Of a stretch of 64,000 bases of DNA, positions 44,901 to 55,668 are shown one piece after another. Position 1 is the stretch's first letter, and each line of letters begins with the position of its first letter. Source of the stretch: Immersiella caudata (lineage: Eukaryota; Ascomycota; Sordariomycetes; Sordariales; Lasiosphaeriaceae); NCBI GenBank assembly GCA_030512335.1, contig JAULSU010000006.1, forward strand, positions 1,240,001 to 1,304,000. Reading direction: 5' to 3'. The notes beneath the pieces are model-generated. The model had not been told where the DNA came from, ran no database searches, and worked only from the letters and a program-made list of their open reading frames with translations. Position numbers and translations under genes: made by a program.

Positions 44901-47900
44901 CAAGACACGCTATCGGCAAGCACGTCGTCGTGTGGCGTGACGAGTCAAGGGGAACGGGTGCGGGACGTTTGAAACCGGGGCGTGTTTCCTCAGCGCGGCA
45001 CATGGCTTCGAGAGGCGGACAGCCGTGGCGCGGGGCCTCAGCAGACCGAAGAGGACCGGTCTAGCACTCGGTGCTTTGCTCACCCGAGCTTGAATCATCG
45101 TCACCGCGACGTGCGTCGGGGACGTCGCGCAACCAGCGGTAGCACACGACGACATGGTGCGACGGCACCACTTGCCTCCCACGGCGGGAGACGTAACGAA
45201 AAGGGCGCCCTGCATGTCTGCAGCGGGTGGTACTGCTACGACAGGTGTTGGCGATGGGTGGCAACAGGGCCGGTCGCAAAGACGACGTCTCAAGACGCGC
45301 ATGCATAGCAGCTGGGCATCCAGGCCGGAAGGTGCTGAGAGTGGCTGCGAGCACATCCATATCCACGGCAAGGTCGACTGCGTATGCTGCGGTGTAACCG
45401 GTTGGCGACGGGCGAGCCTGCTGGTAGGTCGATGGTGGAGGTGTGGTGTCGACGGTGGCAGCCATTCCGATTCGCAACACGCTGCCCAGCGAGATCTCGG
45501 AGCCAAATCGCCCCTCCCCAGCCCACGGGTTTCGGCAGCCAGACAATCAGCCGCGATGCGTCTCGTGCTCAGCACGCACTATGGAGACTGACGTAGCTAC
45601 GGTTCCGTATGCACTACGCGCACTACTTGTACAGCCCGTGTCGGTTATACCCTTGCTGCACCACATCGTATCCTCCAGCGCGGTCTGAAGCGACGAACGG
45701 TTACATGAGGTGGTCTCCATTCCCGCCGAGCACGGCGAGCGAACCGACAAGCTGTGCCTCTCCCGCGGAAGGAGGATGAGGTTGCTGCGGCGCTGCGGCG
45801 CGACAGTACGGCGGGCGCCTGCCGTCCAGAGCAGGGCCCTCCCCACACCACCACCCGGGGGCACAGCACGCCCCCCAAAAACAACACCATCAGCAGGAGG
45901 CGGCGCCGCTGTTATCAGTCATCACATGTATGGCAACTCCATCTGACAGGTGCATGGGGAGCATGCCGAGAAGGCCGCATCTAGCGTGTTTGCTTTCCAA
46001 AATTCCAAAACGTGACGGGCCAACCCTCTCCAATTTCGCGCACTTGGGCGCCAAAAGAAAAGGCGCCACTCACTAACGGCTGCCCATCGCTTGCGGAGCT
46101 AGTGGTTTCGCCCAACAAGCGCTGACTTCAACTAGTCATGGTAGTGAAGCTCTGGAAGCCCTACCGAATAATCTTGACTGCCACTTTGCCGTCCGGGGCT
46201 CGAAAACGGCTGCTGATCCCACGATCGCTCCTCCTAGCAAAGGAAAAAGGAAAGAGAGGATTGTCAGCGATGTGCCCTTGCGATGCTATTCTCGTCTTTT
46301 TGGCTGCCTGCCCTGGCCTCGCTCAACAGACATGGCAACGGTCCGTTCGTCGCTCGAGACGCTTGATGTCACAGACCTTAAAGACGCACTGATCGCTCTG
46401 TGCTGGGAGCCCCCGCGACTGCTTGAACGTTGAAGTTCCCCCGCAAAGATGGACATCCATGGATGAGGACTTGACCAATGGTGGAAGAGAGGTCGCATCC
46501 AAGATTTCATCAGCGATCCGGAGGGGCCCCCTCAAGCTTTCCAGGCCTCCCCATGTTCAACACACTGCACCGCGGCTGGACACTAGGCTCCGTTTGGGAA
46601 CCTCTTCGCCGTGATTCCGATAAACCCTGGCCGCCCCCTCCTGTAAGCTTCCCCACCCCTCACCAGCTTCGGGCCGGCAACTGCCGCTCTCTGGGTGCTG
46701 GTGCGCCGTTGAAGGGCTGCCCTGGGAGCAGAAACAGGCAGGTGAAGGAAAAAGCAAAAGAAAGCGTGCACACGCCAGGGAATGACGACGACGCGACGCT
46801 CCTGCAATTTCGACCATGGCAAAAGATGATCCACGCCGCCGTGGTGTTTTTTTGGTGCCGAAGTCCCTCAACGCCCCGCGGTAGGCGGCGCGGGTCGCAT
46901 CTGGCGACTTGGAGTCCTTGGATGTTACGCTGTGCAGCCTCTGTACCATGGCTTCGTGGGGCGAATCGCCGACGATGCATCGCGTCTTGTGTTGCTCAGC
47001 TGGTTCCGAGGGGGCGCCTGAATACACGACTTCACATGGTTTTGCGGGAGGAATATCTCCGCCTCCCCGGGCTTGGGAATAGGGGCTAGCGCTATCGCTC
47101 AGCACCCGCCGTTTGCCTACCGAACAGTTCGTGAGGACGGACATGTCTCGGCCAGACTCCCCCAAGGAGCGCCGAACTGTGTAAAGGAACCATCGGCCCG
47201 AGCCGTCGCCCAGCGGCGTGGCAAACACACCTACCGCGGTCATACAAGCAAGCTGCGATGATGACTAAAACTCGAGGTTGAGATTAGATGAAGTGGGAGT
47301 CGGGCAGCCGTGTAACTCAGCTTGTGGTCGGTCAATTGATTCACGGACCTCGCGCCCAACTACACCGAGCCCCCCCGAGCCTCCCACCGATGTCGCTGTT
47401 ACTCGACGACGCAAGATGTTGTCTTTGTGCAACGCTGCGGAGGGGACTCCAGGAGAATCTTCGTCGCTTGTTCCACCTTGCGGAAGGGGTCCGTCCTGTT
47501 GTGCTGCCTAGCATGTTCTAGATTCTAGCTGCAAAGACAAACAGAGCAACTCGAAGCGCTGTCGCTGACTGGATGGAATTCGGGAGGCGGCGACTCCCGC
47601 GGCTGTGAATCACCCCTCATTCTGATGCATGTCGAGTCGATTGGTCAACGCCCTCATAGCGACAGGATGAGGTTCGTCACTTTGGTGATGGACGGCATGG
47701 AGATGAGGCAGCAACGCAGATTGAGTTGGTCACGCCGATGACAGTCAATGCCAGATAATGAGTGTCAATACCACTTCTTCAACCTCGTGAGACAAATACA
47801 CACCAGTTCTTGATCTTCTCCTAGGCGACGAGTATCAACACTACACCTCTGTCAACTCTGCGAGACAAACACACAAACCACTCACCATCACCACTCCCTG

Positions 47901-47919
47901 AGCTCCCCACAACACCACC
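38969..47919. other. Large interval (about 8.9 kb) without recognisable genes
   Basis: Between the divergent starts of the Zn2Cys6 gene and AAH1. Base composition remains GC-rich, not AT-rich as after RIP. Frames up to about 250 codons exist on both strands, but they are Arg/Ser/Pro/Cys/Trp-rich, overlap each other and lack motifs or splice partners. A tetranucleotide repeat lies at 40026..40093. The last 170 bases before AAH1 contain an imperfect duplication around GAGACAAAYACACA and are probably leader. No transposon ORF or RNA gene was recognised. Confidence 0.5.
40026..40093. repeat. AAGC/GAGC tetranucleotide repeat
   Basis: About 68 bases of alternating GCAA, GCGA and GTGA tetranucleotides, interrupted but in constant 4-bp register. 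Confidence 0.85.
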
Positions 47920-48993
47920 ATGTGCCGCTCCCCCCTTCACCCCCTCCTAACTGCCCTCCCCAAATGCGAACACCACGTCCACCTAGAAGGCACCCTCTCT
48001 CCATCCCTCCTCTTCGCCCTCGCCTCCAAAAACAACATCCCCCTTCCCCCTTCATCCGACGACCCATCCTTTCACTCCCCCACCACCCTCTCCTCCCGCT
48101 ACACCGCCTTCTCCTCCCTCGACGACTTCCTCCACTACTACTACATCGGCTTTCGCGTCCTCCTCACCCCTTCCGACTTCGAATCCCTCACCTACGAGTA
48201 TCTCGCCCACGCCGCTACCTCCGCTAATCTCCGCCACGCGGAAATCTTCTTTGATCCCCAGGGACACACCACGCGGGGAATTCCCATTTCGCATGTAATC
48301 GATGGATTCCACACCGCGGCTGCCAGAGCAAAAGCGGAGTTCGGCGTTACGGCTTCCTTGACGCCTTGTTTGTTGAGGCATTTTAGTGTCGAGGATGGAA
48401 TGGCTTGTTTCGAGGAGATGCTTTCTGAGGGGTGGTACCGCGATGGGAAGTTGGAGGGCATAGGACTGTGTGGAACGGAGGTGGGCAAGGAACCGGTGAT
48501 GTGGAAGGGGATATTTGACAAAGCGAGAGAGGAAGGGGTGAGGAGGACGGCGCATGCGGGGGAGGAAGGGCCGGCGGGGTATGTGAGGGATGCAATCGAA
48601 GTGTTGGATGTCATGAGGGTGGATCATGGGGTGAGGGCTGCGGAGGAGAAGGAGGTGATGGATATGTTGGTGGAAAAGGGGGTCATGTTGACGGTTTGTC
48701 CGGTGTCGAATGTGGCGTTGAGGGCGTTTAGGGCGGTGGGGGAGTTGCCGCTCAGGAAGTTTTTGGAGAGGGGGGTGAAGTTTAGTTTGAATAGCGATGA
48801 TCCGGCGTATTTTGGTGGGTATATTCAGGAGAATTACTGTGCGGTGGAGGAGGCGTTTGGGTTGAGTGTGGAGGACTGGGCAGTTGTGGCGAGGAATGCG
48901 GTGGAGGGGAGTTGGTGTGGTGAGGAGAGGAAGAGAGACTTGTTGGAGGAGGTTGAGGAGGTGTTCAAGGGGTGGACTAAAAAGGAGGAGTGA
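47920..48993 (+). CDS. AAH1: Adenine deaminase (adenosine-deaminase superfamily)
   Basis: A single exon of 357 residues, close to yeast Aah1 (347). It converts adenine to hypoxanthine in purine salvage, in the cytosol and nucleus. The metal-binding HxH is in LPKCEHHVHLEGTL (His19, His21). The proton-shuttle Glu is in GIGLCGTEVGKEP, a third metal His in RTAHAGEEGPAGYV, and the paired Asp in SLNSDDPAYFGGYI. The opening LPKCE/HHVHLEG and the EVG context are those of fungal adenine deaminases rather than adenosine deaminases; the substrate choice is an inference from this. Synonymous codon use shifts from C-rich in the first quarter to G-rich later. Confidence 0.88.
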   Translation: MCRSPLHPLLTALPKCEHHVHLEGTLSPSLLFALASKNNIPLPPSSDDPSFHSPTTLSSRYTAFSSLDDFLHYYYIGFRVLLTPSDFESLTYEYLAHAATSANLRHAEIFFDPQGHTTRGIPISHVIDGFHTAAARAKAEFGVTASLTPCLLRHFSVEDGMACFEEMLSEGWYRDGKLEGIGLCGTEVGKEPVMWKGIFDKAREEGVRRTAHAGEEGPAGYVRDAIEVLDVMRVDHGVRAAEEKEVMDMLVEKGVMLTVCPVSNVALRAFRAVGELPLRKFLERGVKFSLNSDDPAYFGGYIQENYCAVEEAFGLSVEDWAVVARNAVEGSWCGEERKRDLLEEVEEVFKGWTKKEE

Positions 48994-49445
48994 GTGGTAG
49001 TTCTCGGTTGCATTCTCAAGGGGGGGGTCAGAAACTGGCCATAGGCACAGCTAGAAACGTTATGTTGGCTTGTCGAGTCATCAAGGGGCTCAACTCCTCG
49101 TGCCTTCAGCCGACACCCTGTCCTCAGTATTCACAGGGAGCTACAGTCTGTGGGTTTATGCCACGGGAAACGGGTAACGTACGTCTTAGTTCTGTTCAAC
49201 TCGTCATACCATCTATCCAAGTATGCTAAGCTGAACAGGCGTTGGGGACAAGCAACTAAAGACCCAGACTCTAACCACAGAGGTAAGCCGTCGTATACTC
49301 TCTAAAGCATATATATTTTCAAGTAAAATGCTCGTATACATCATTATCAAATGCATCACGCCATATGCAATGCTTGAAACACCAACACACATACACAATG
49401 CAGCCCCTCGTATACCTTGATATTACGTGTAACCGTCTATCCATC
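48994..49445. other. Convergent 3' spacer
   Basis: About 450 bases between two convergent genes, AT-richer towards the right. No gene was seen. Confidence 0.5.
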
Positions 49446-51781
49446 TCAATCCGCATCCGCCGGCAAACCCGTCAGCCCTCCAGCAAGACCACGCATCCTC
49501 CTCCCCAGGATATCGTCCGTGCTAGCCAGCCTCACCAAGCTCTTATCATTGGTTCGCACCCTCCTATTCTTCTTCTTATTCTTCTTCGGCGCACTGGAAC
49601 TCTCCTCCGCCTCGGCTTCACTTGCGCCATCGCCATTGACTGCTTCCGCTTGAGTAGCCGCCGCTTTGGATATCTCCTCTTTCGTCGACCGACCCCTGGC
49701 ACGCGTCATGCTCATCTCCAGCGGCCGGTCCTCGTCACCGCTGGATTCTTGCCTTGCATGGCGACGGAAATTTTCCTTCTCCGTCCCGTTGACGACTTGT
49801 GACTTCTTGCGTTCTGCTTGTCTCCTCTTCTCGGCCGCGTCGTTGAACACGTCTTCAAACCAGTGGCCGATTCGATCGAACAAACCCCACGCAGGGGGGT
49901 AGATGGCCGGGAATTGCAGGAAGCCGTGACTAGTTCCGGGAATGAGGGCCACCTCAGCGACATCCTTCTCGTTGAACCCTTCGGTCTGAGCATCCTGGTC
50001 CTGGTATTCCAGCCGGGTGCCACCGGAGGCCATCTGCGCGGCCTTGACACGACGAAGGCGACCAGCAAAGACGACGGTGTCGTCGACAAGCGGGTCGCGC
50101 TCTCCGGTAAGAAAGTACGTCTTTGGAAAGCGGGCCAACAGGACGTCGGGTGCCAGTATGGGCGATAAAAGGTAGTCGCGTTGGAAGTCGGGACGGTTGT
50201 GTGGACCAACATAGAGAATGATCATCGCTCGCATCATCTCGGGTGTGAGGACGCGGTCGTTGAAGTAGGAGATCATGCTCGACATGGCCAGGCGCGTCCG
50301 CATGGGCTCGGGGTGGTGCGATGTGCTCGGTTTCCGCTTTTGCTCTTCAGGGGACGCCGGCCCAGTTGAAAGAAGCTGCTGAGTTTGTGTCCAACTGGAT
50401 GTGCCTGAGTGGGCATATTCAGGGGCAGCACCGCGGGTGTCACTGGGAGAAGTAACTGTCGGCGTACCGGTTATTGTCGACTTGTCAAGTTCGGGCTGAG
50501 AGCTACTGGACTGTGACTTCGAGCTGGAAGGTATGTCGTCGTCATCATCAGACTGATGGGGTGTGCCTACGAGATCATTGTACTGCATCGTCTTCCGCTG
50601 AATGATGCTCTTATTTGTCCCGCGCATCCTACGGTCCTTGATGAGCGCCATCTGCTCGTCGGACATCCAACTGCCAATATTCATGTCCAGGCCGGGGTAG
50701 AAGAGGACCAAACCATCGGGTATGGGCAGGTCTGTCTGACCCTGGAAGCGGCGAATGGGCGAAGAGCCGCTCTCGATGATCATGAGTGTTGTGGATGTTG
50801 CCAGCGTCCCGCCAGCGCTGTCTCCAGTGATTACGACTCTTGGGACCTCCTTTCCGGACATGCCAAGACACCGCCCACGGCTGTTGATGATGGTGGTATA
50901 AACGTCGTAGCATTCGTTGAGGGCATAAGGGTACGGATACTCGGGTGCCTTCTTGTAGTCGAGACTCAACACAGGAAAGCCTGTCTTGGCGGCCCACGAA
51001 AACAACTTGTCGTCGTTGCATCTCGGGTCCATAGCAACGAATCCACCACCGGGGATATCCAGGATCAGCTTGTTGTGGTACACCAGATCCGAAAGGGGCC
51101 CGTCAAAGTACAGCCACCCGGTAACAGGCTCTTTGTAGTCGCTGGTGGCAGGTCGGGGAATACGAATAGCGCGCGGCGGCCATTTCATGAGGCGTGGGCG
51201 CATGAGCCCCTGAAGGAAGCGCAAATACGGAGAGTTGTTGCCCTTGTTCCAGCTGACCCGAAGATGCTCGACCGTGATGTTGCTCCGCACCTTTCGCACC
51301 TTCTCGTCGGCCTGTTCGGCTGCCACCATGTAAAACACCGAGAACACCACGCTCGCGATATCCCTAAGCCACTTGTTTTGGATCTTCATGGCGGTCCAGA
51401 AGCCAGCATCGAGAGCGGTGAGGACCCATGTTGCGCGAAAGTATGTAGCGTCGTACATGTTGGCCATGGGCTCGGGGCTGGCAAGGCCGACGAGCGTGCT
51501 GAAGTTCCGGGCCGCGTAGAGGTAGATCATGGTCATCACGACAGTTTGCCATGCTGTGAGCTTCTTGCTGAGCATGCGGGAGAAGAAGCGGGCCACGGGC
51601 GGTCCATGTTTGTCACCTCTGCGCGGGTCAGCAACGTTGCGATCAAGAACGGGTACATTCAGGGTCAGGCAGGGCAACGAGGAACGCACCTGAAGAGGTA
51701 TGCGGACCAGAAGCCCACCACCGCGAGGACCTGCAGCCGACGGGACTTGGCGGATGGTCTGCCAAGGACGTGGTCTATCAT
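49446..51781 (-). CDS. Hormone-sensitive-lipase-like alpha/beta hydrolase, membrane-anchored
   Basis: Minus-strand exons 51781..51690 and 51618..49446 give 754 residues. The intron is 71 bp, with a GTGCGT donor and GCAG acceptor. Joining reads SAYLFRGDKHGPPVARF. A hydrophobic N-terminal stretch (QVLAVVGFWSAYLF) and further segments suggest a membrane anchor. The HGGG-type oxyanion motif appears as LDIPGGGFVAM (about residues 217-227). The nucleophile is Ser298 in ITGDSAGGTL, with Asp in GERDPLVDD and His in IPGTSHGFLQF. Between the Ser and the Asp lies an insert of about 85 low-complexity residues (384-469). The C-terminal 100 residues are charged and disordered. It is probably an ester or lipid hydrolase; the substrate is unknown. 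Confidence 0.88.
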
Positions 51782-52853
51782 TCTGTGCCGTTGTCTTCTG
51801 CTCGTTCTTGGCGTTACCTATTCACGACCATGGGCATGCGGTGGCGGTGGTCGAGTGCGATAGGAGGTGTTGGAACAGCGGGAGAGGCGGTTGCACTCGC
51901 AAAAGGGGGCTTGTCAAGCCGCTGACTCGGGAGGTTGTGGTAAATGGTGGATGACGGAGCGTCGAGGAGACGCGAAACGCCGTTCAACGACCAAAAGGCG
52001 GCGCAGCCCTAAAGGGGTCGGGACAAAGCCAACCTAAAAACATAAAAGCCCGCATTGGATCCGGAGGTTGCGGCTCACGAGACCACATGGTCAGAGGAAT
52101 GCTGCAAATCCGGTGCCAGGTACCTGCGAATCGCTGGCGTCACGAGCGACTGGCCTGACATGTGAAAGGTGCCGAAACCTAAGCCGTTGTGCTGTCGCTG
52201 TGTGGGACGTTCGGCAAGCGACGGCACGCGGCACGATACGCGGGGGCGGGGCTGTGTGGGGTGATACAGAGGTCTGGGTCGCAATACAGAGCTCAAGAGT
52301 TTGTATTGACGCTGTCTGGATCTATCTGCGAGGTGAATATTGGATTGACCGCATGCATTGCGTCATCAAGAAGCAATTGCGGTCAAAAACCGATTGAAAC
52401 CCTGCGTGTTGTTGGCATGTGAAGAGTTCCCCGCGATGGTGGCTCCAGCGTTGAGCGGCAGGGGCGCCTCAGGCCGCATGCGGGCAAGGCGAGGTGGAGC
52501 TGTGGGCTTGTGGCCCCCAACCAATCACGCTGCGGCATGGCCCAGCAGAGGAATTTCCCCGGAGCGCAGTCTGGCATCCCTTGGCAACCTTCTTGCAACA
52601 CTTGAACGAGGCATCGATGTTGTTCAACTCTCCACTGCCATCGCCATTGCTTGATCGATCTGTACAACCGACACTGCACTAGGTGGCAACCCGATACGCA
52701 AAGAACTTCTGTGTACGATGGAATTGTCTGTGGTACAGAGTGTTTGAAGTTTCGCGAGTGCGAGCTCGGTACACGATCCAGCTACGCGATCTGGCTGCTA
52801 GGTGCGCAGCCCAACTCCACGTCTTCTTAGTCTCCCTCACCTCCCACCGAGCT
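51782..52853. other. Spacer, no gene seen
   Basis: About 1.1 kb: promoter of the lipase-like gene (minus) and 3' flank of the secreted-protein gene. Frames here are not protein-like. Confidence 0.45.
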
Positions 52854-53371
52854 CTACCGCTCAAGTTCCTCCTCCTCCGGGCAGACCTCTAAAGTTGTGG
52901 TGACGGTGACGGTCGGGGTTGCCACAGTTGTGACTGAGCCGGTGACGCCAAAGCATGAGCACGCGGTCTTGTACTCTTCGCCGTTGGCACAGTTGGCAGC
53001 ATATGCGGGGATGGAGTGCGCTGTCACTGTGACTTGGCGAGCAGCAAGCTCTAAATCACGCTTGATGAACACGCTCGGGGCGATGGTGACGGTGACGGTC
53101 GTGGTCCTGGGAAGGTGCTGTCAGCTTCTGATCTCATTTCGCGGTCTCGCAGCTCATCCGCTTACGTCGGCGCCGGGGTCACGGTGGTCAGGAGGAAGCT
53201 CGAGCAGTCTGCAGAGCGAGAGGCAAACGGAAGAAGGCCAGGGCGAGTTCCCGTTATAGCACGGTTGCAGTTGTTGCCGTGGCAGGATCCACGTGCCTCC
53301 AGAGCAGCGCGGCCTTGCAGACCGACCGCACTGCAGAGTGAAACGAGCGAGAGGATGACGGCGAACTTCAT
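52854..53371 (-). CDS. Small secreted cysteine-containing protein
   Basis: Minus-strand exons 53371..53166 and 53106..52854 give 152 residues. The intron is 59 bp, with a GTAAGC donor, a CTGAC branch and CCCAG acceptor, joining TVTPAPT to TTTVTVTIAPS. A signal peptide is clear (MKFAVILSLVSLCSAVGLQG). The mature part has Cys at 30, 35, 56, 108, 118, 120 and 144: CHGNNCNRAITGTRPGL, SADCSSFL, then AYAANCANGEEYKTACSCFG. The two conserved-looking Cys blocks are linked by a Thr/Val-rich stretch likely to be O-glycosylated. Similar CHGNNC...DCSSFL and CS-CSC patterns occur in secreted proteins of unknown role in filamentous fungi. An effector or cell-wall role is speculation. Confidence 0.8.
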
Positions 53372-55668
53372 GGTGGCGGCTTGCTTCGGTACCGAGGGAA
53401 CGAGAGGACGGACAAGCCCGATGAGATAGATATGGGATCACGGTCTCGTAGGAGTGAGCCCCTTGATATCTATGCGCATGGCCTGCAGCCCCTCACATCG
53501 CTCACTCTTCCTCCTGGTCGCCATGGGGAGTTATGACACTAGTATAGCAGGCTCGAGGATGCTAACAGCGTCGACTAACCCATCTCATTCAGCAGACGGC
53601 TAGATACAGCAATACTCAAGCCATGGCCCTGTCCGCCGTAACTCGCAGCGCTGCAAGACACCTTGGCAGAGCTTACGGACTCGGGCGGCCAAGAGCAAGA
53701 GGAAGCACATGCCCGCAAACGGCCATGATAATGCTAGCCGGGCGCCCATGTGTACTATCGGAAGAGATGAGACGCCTTCAATTGGGTCTAGCCTCTGCTT
53801 TTTATGGTGAAATATTTTCTGTCGTGTTACGGTGTTTATGAGACCAGCCGGGGGCTCAACTACTACCCCCGCCGCAGTTGTCCGACGGTGTGCGACGGGG
53901 CTGGCCAAGCTTGATGGTTTCCCGCGATGGATTCGCGCAGCGCCGGACCCGGGGCCCGGGCAAGAAGATCATGGTTGCACCGCGAGCGGCTTCAATCCCG
54001 AGATACTGGATGGGTTGTACTGATGGTCGGACAGAAGTTCAGCTCGCACCAGAACCTTCTCGGCGAAAATGAAGAAATAAGAGCAAAGCCCCGACTCAAA
54101 GTCGCAAGCGATGCCCGACAGGAGACATCCAGGACGGGCAATTATTCCAAGAAGACTTGCTCCGCACAAATGATGATTATTGTCATTTTGTCCCTTTCTT
54201 TTGAACAGGGCCCTCGTCAAGTGCATTGTCGTTTCTGCATGACAAGCGCCAGCTCCCGGTTAGAGCGCGGGGCTACCCCTTGGACAAACACGGAGAAAAG
54301 TCTGGCGCGGGTTGGCAATGCCACGGGGCCCGCCACGAGGCAAACCGCGGCAAATTTCCTACAAATGTTTCGCATCAGCAGAAGAAGCAAAAACCGGCCT
54401 GTCGTGACGAGTTCGAAGTCGTGCAGGTATTCGAGACCGCACGGCTCGCTGACCAGTCTTTTCAACTCACGGGTAATGTTCACATTGCAAGTCTGACACT
54501 GACACCGACACTGACAACTGACGTTCCTACCTTACACCTTACATGACGGCGCGGGTGTCCTTGTCACATCCCGACGCCGCAACTTGCTGACGGACATCTG
54601 ACGAACTCCTGGCGCCCCCCGATGAACCCCAAGTTGGTCCGTCTCGCATGCTCAGCGAGGAAACGCGGGGAATATAGGCGAGTTATGCAGGATAAATCTA
54701 GGTTGGCTTGCCGACCCAGCAAGTCCGGGTTGTTGGGCACAGCACCACTTTAATTCGCAATCTATCTCATCGTCAGGGGTCTAAAGACCCGGCTCGAGAC
54801 CCAAGTTTTTTCATGAGAAGCCACGCGTACGCTCCTTTGGTGGACGCGATCCGCAGTTTCGACCTCATCGAGCCCACCTTGGTCTGCAACACAAAACACC
54901 CGCTTCAGCAAAACTGCCATATTACCCAGATCGACACCGGGCCTCGACTGAGCTTTTACCAAAACGTATCCAGCTTGCGAGTGACAACACCACGGTTCAG
55001 CACGTGACCCAAACTATCGTATTCTTCTCCGGGCCACTCTGCCTCCCGTATTGGACCCCATACTCTGTATGTCTCCCCGGCCAGAATCCGCACATATACA
55101 TATTTACCCCTGACTGCCGTGCGTTCCCCGCGTCACCATGTGTAACATTGATTAACCACACGCCAGACCCTCTCATATCCAAGAAACCCATTCCATGGCG
55201 CCACCCCCACCCACTGCGTCAACCCCCCTCCCCCCCCTCATCATCTAGCGGAAGCAAAGCCACTTCGGAAACCGTCACGGAACCCTCGCCTGATATCCCC
55301 CATCCCGCCTCCGCCCAGCGGTAGGAAAAACACAAGAAAACACAACTCAAGAAAAGTAGTCTGTTGATCCGGAACACCCTGGAAATAATTCCCACCCCGC
55401 TTTCCCGACCGAAAACGCCACGCCTTTCATGATGAAACAAGTGAACCCTTTCCCACGGCCTGCCAGCCGTGTTGTATAGATATCCCACCCGTTGTATTAA
55501 TGTCGAGATGCCCCGTCCTTATTTCCCCTAACTCCCGCTAATAAAGAGACACGCAGATGCCGGACCGAATTTGGTCTGGGCCGGACTAAAAAATCCAAGA
55601 GAGGGATGAATACGTTGTGGTTCGGAGAGAACCTGAGAAGCACAGAAAGAGGAAGCCGGGGATCCCTC
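53372..55668. other. Intergenic region, no gene seen
   Basis: About 2.3 kb upstream of the secreted-protein gene and downstream of the Cys-module gene. Short frames on both strands lack protein-like composition. CTGACA-type short repeats occur near 54495..54525. Confidence 0.45.

Noticed and set aside
46478..47243. Overlapping frames of about 200-230 codons on both strands
   Set aside because: Mutual overlap and noncoding-like composition; neither shows family motifs.
50556..51863. 435-codon frame antisense to the lipase-like gene
   Set aside because: Shadow of the coding strand, which carries the catalytic motifs and splice sites.
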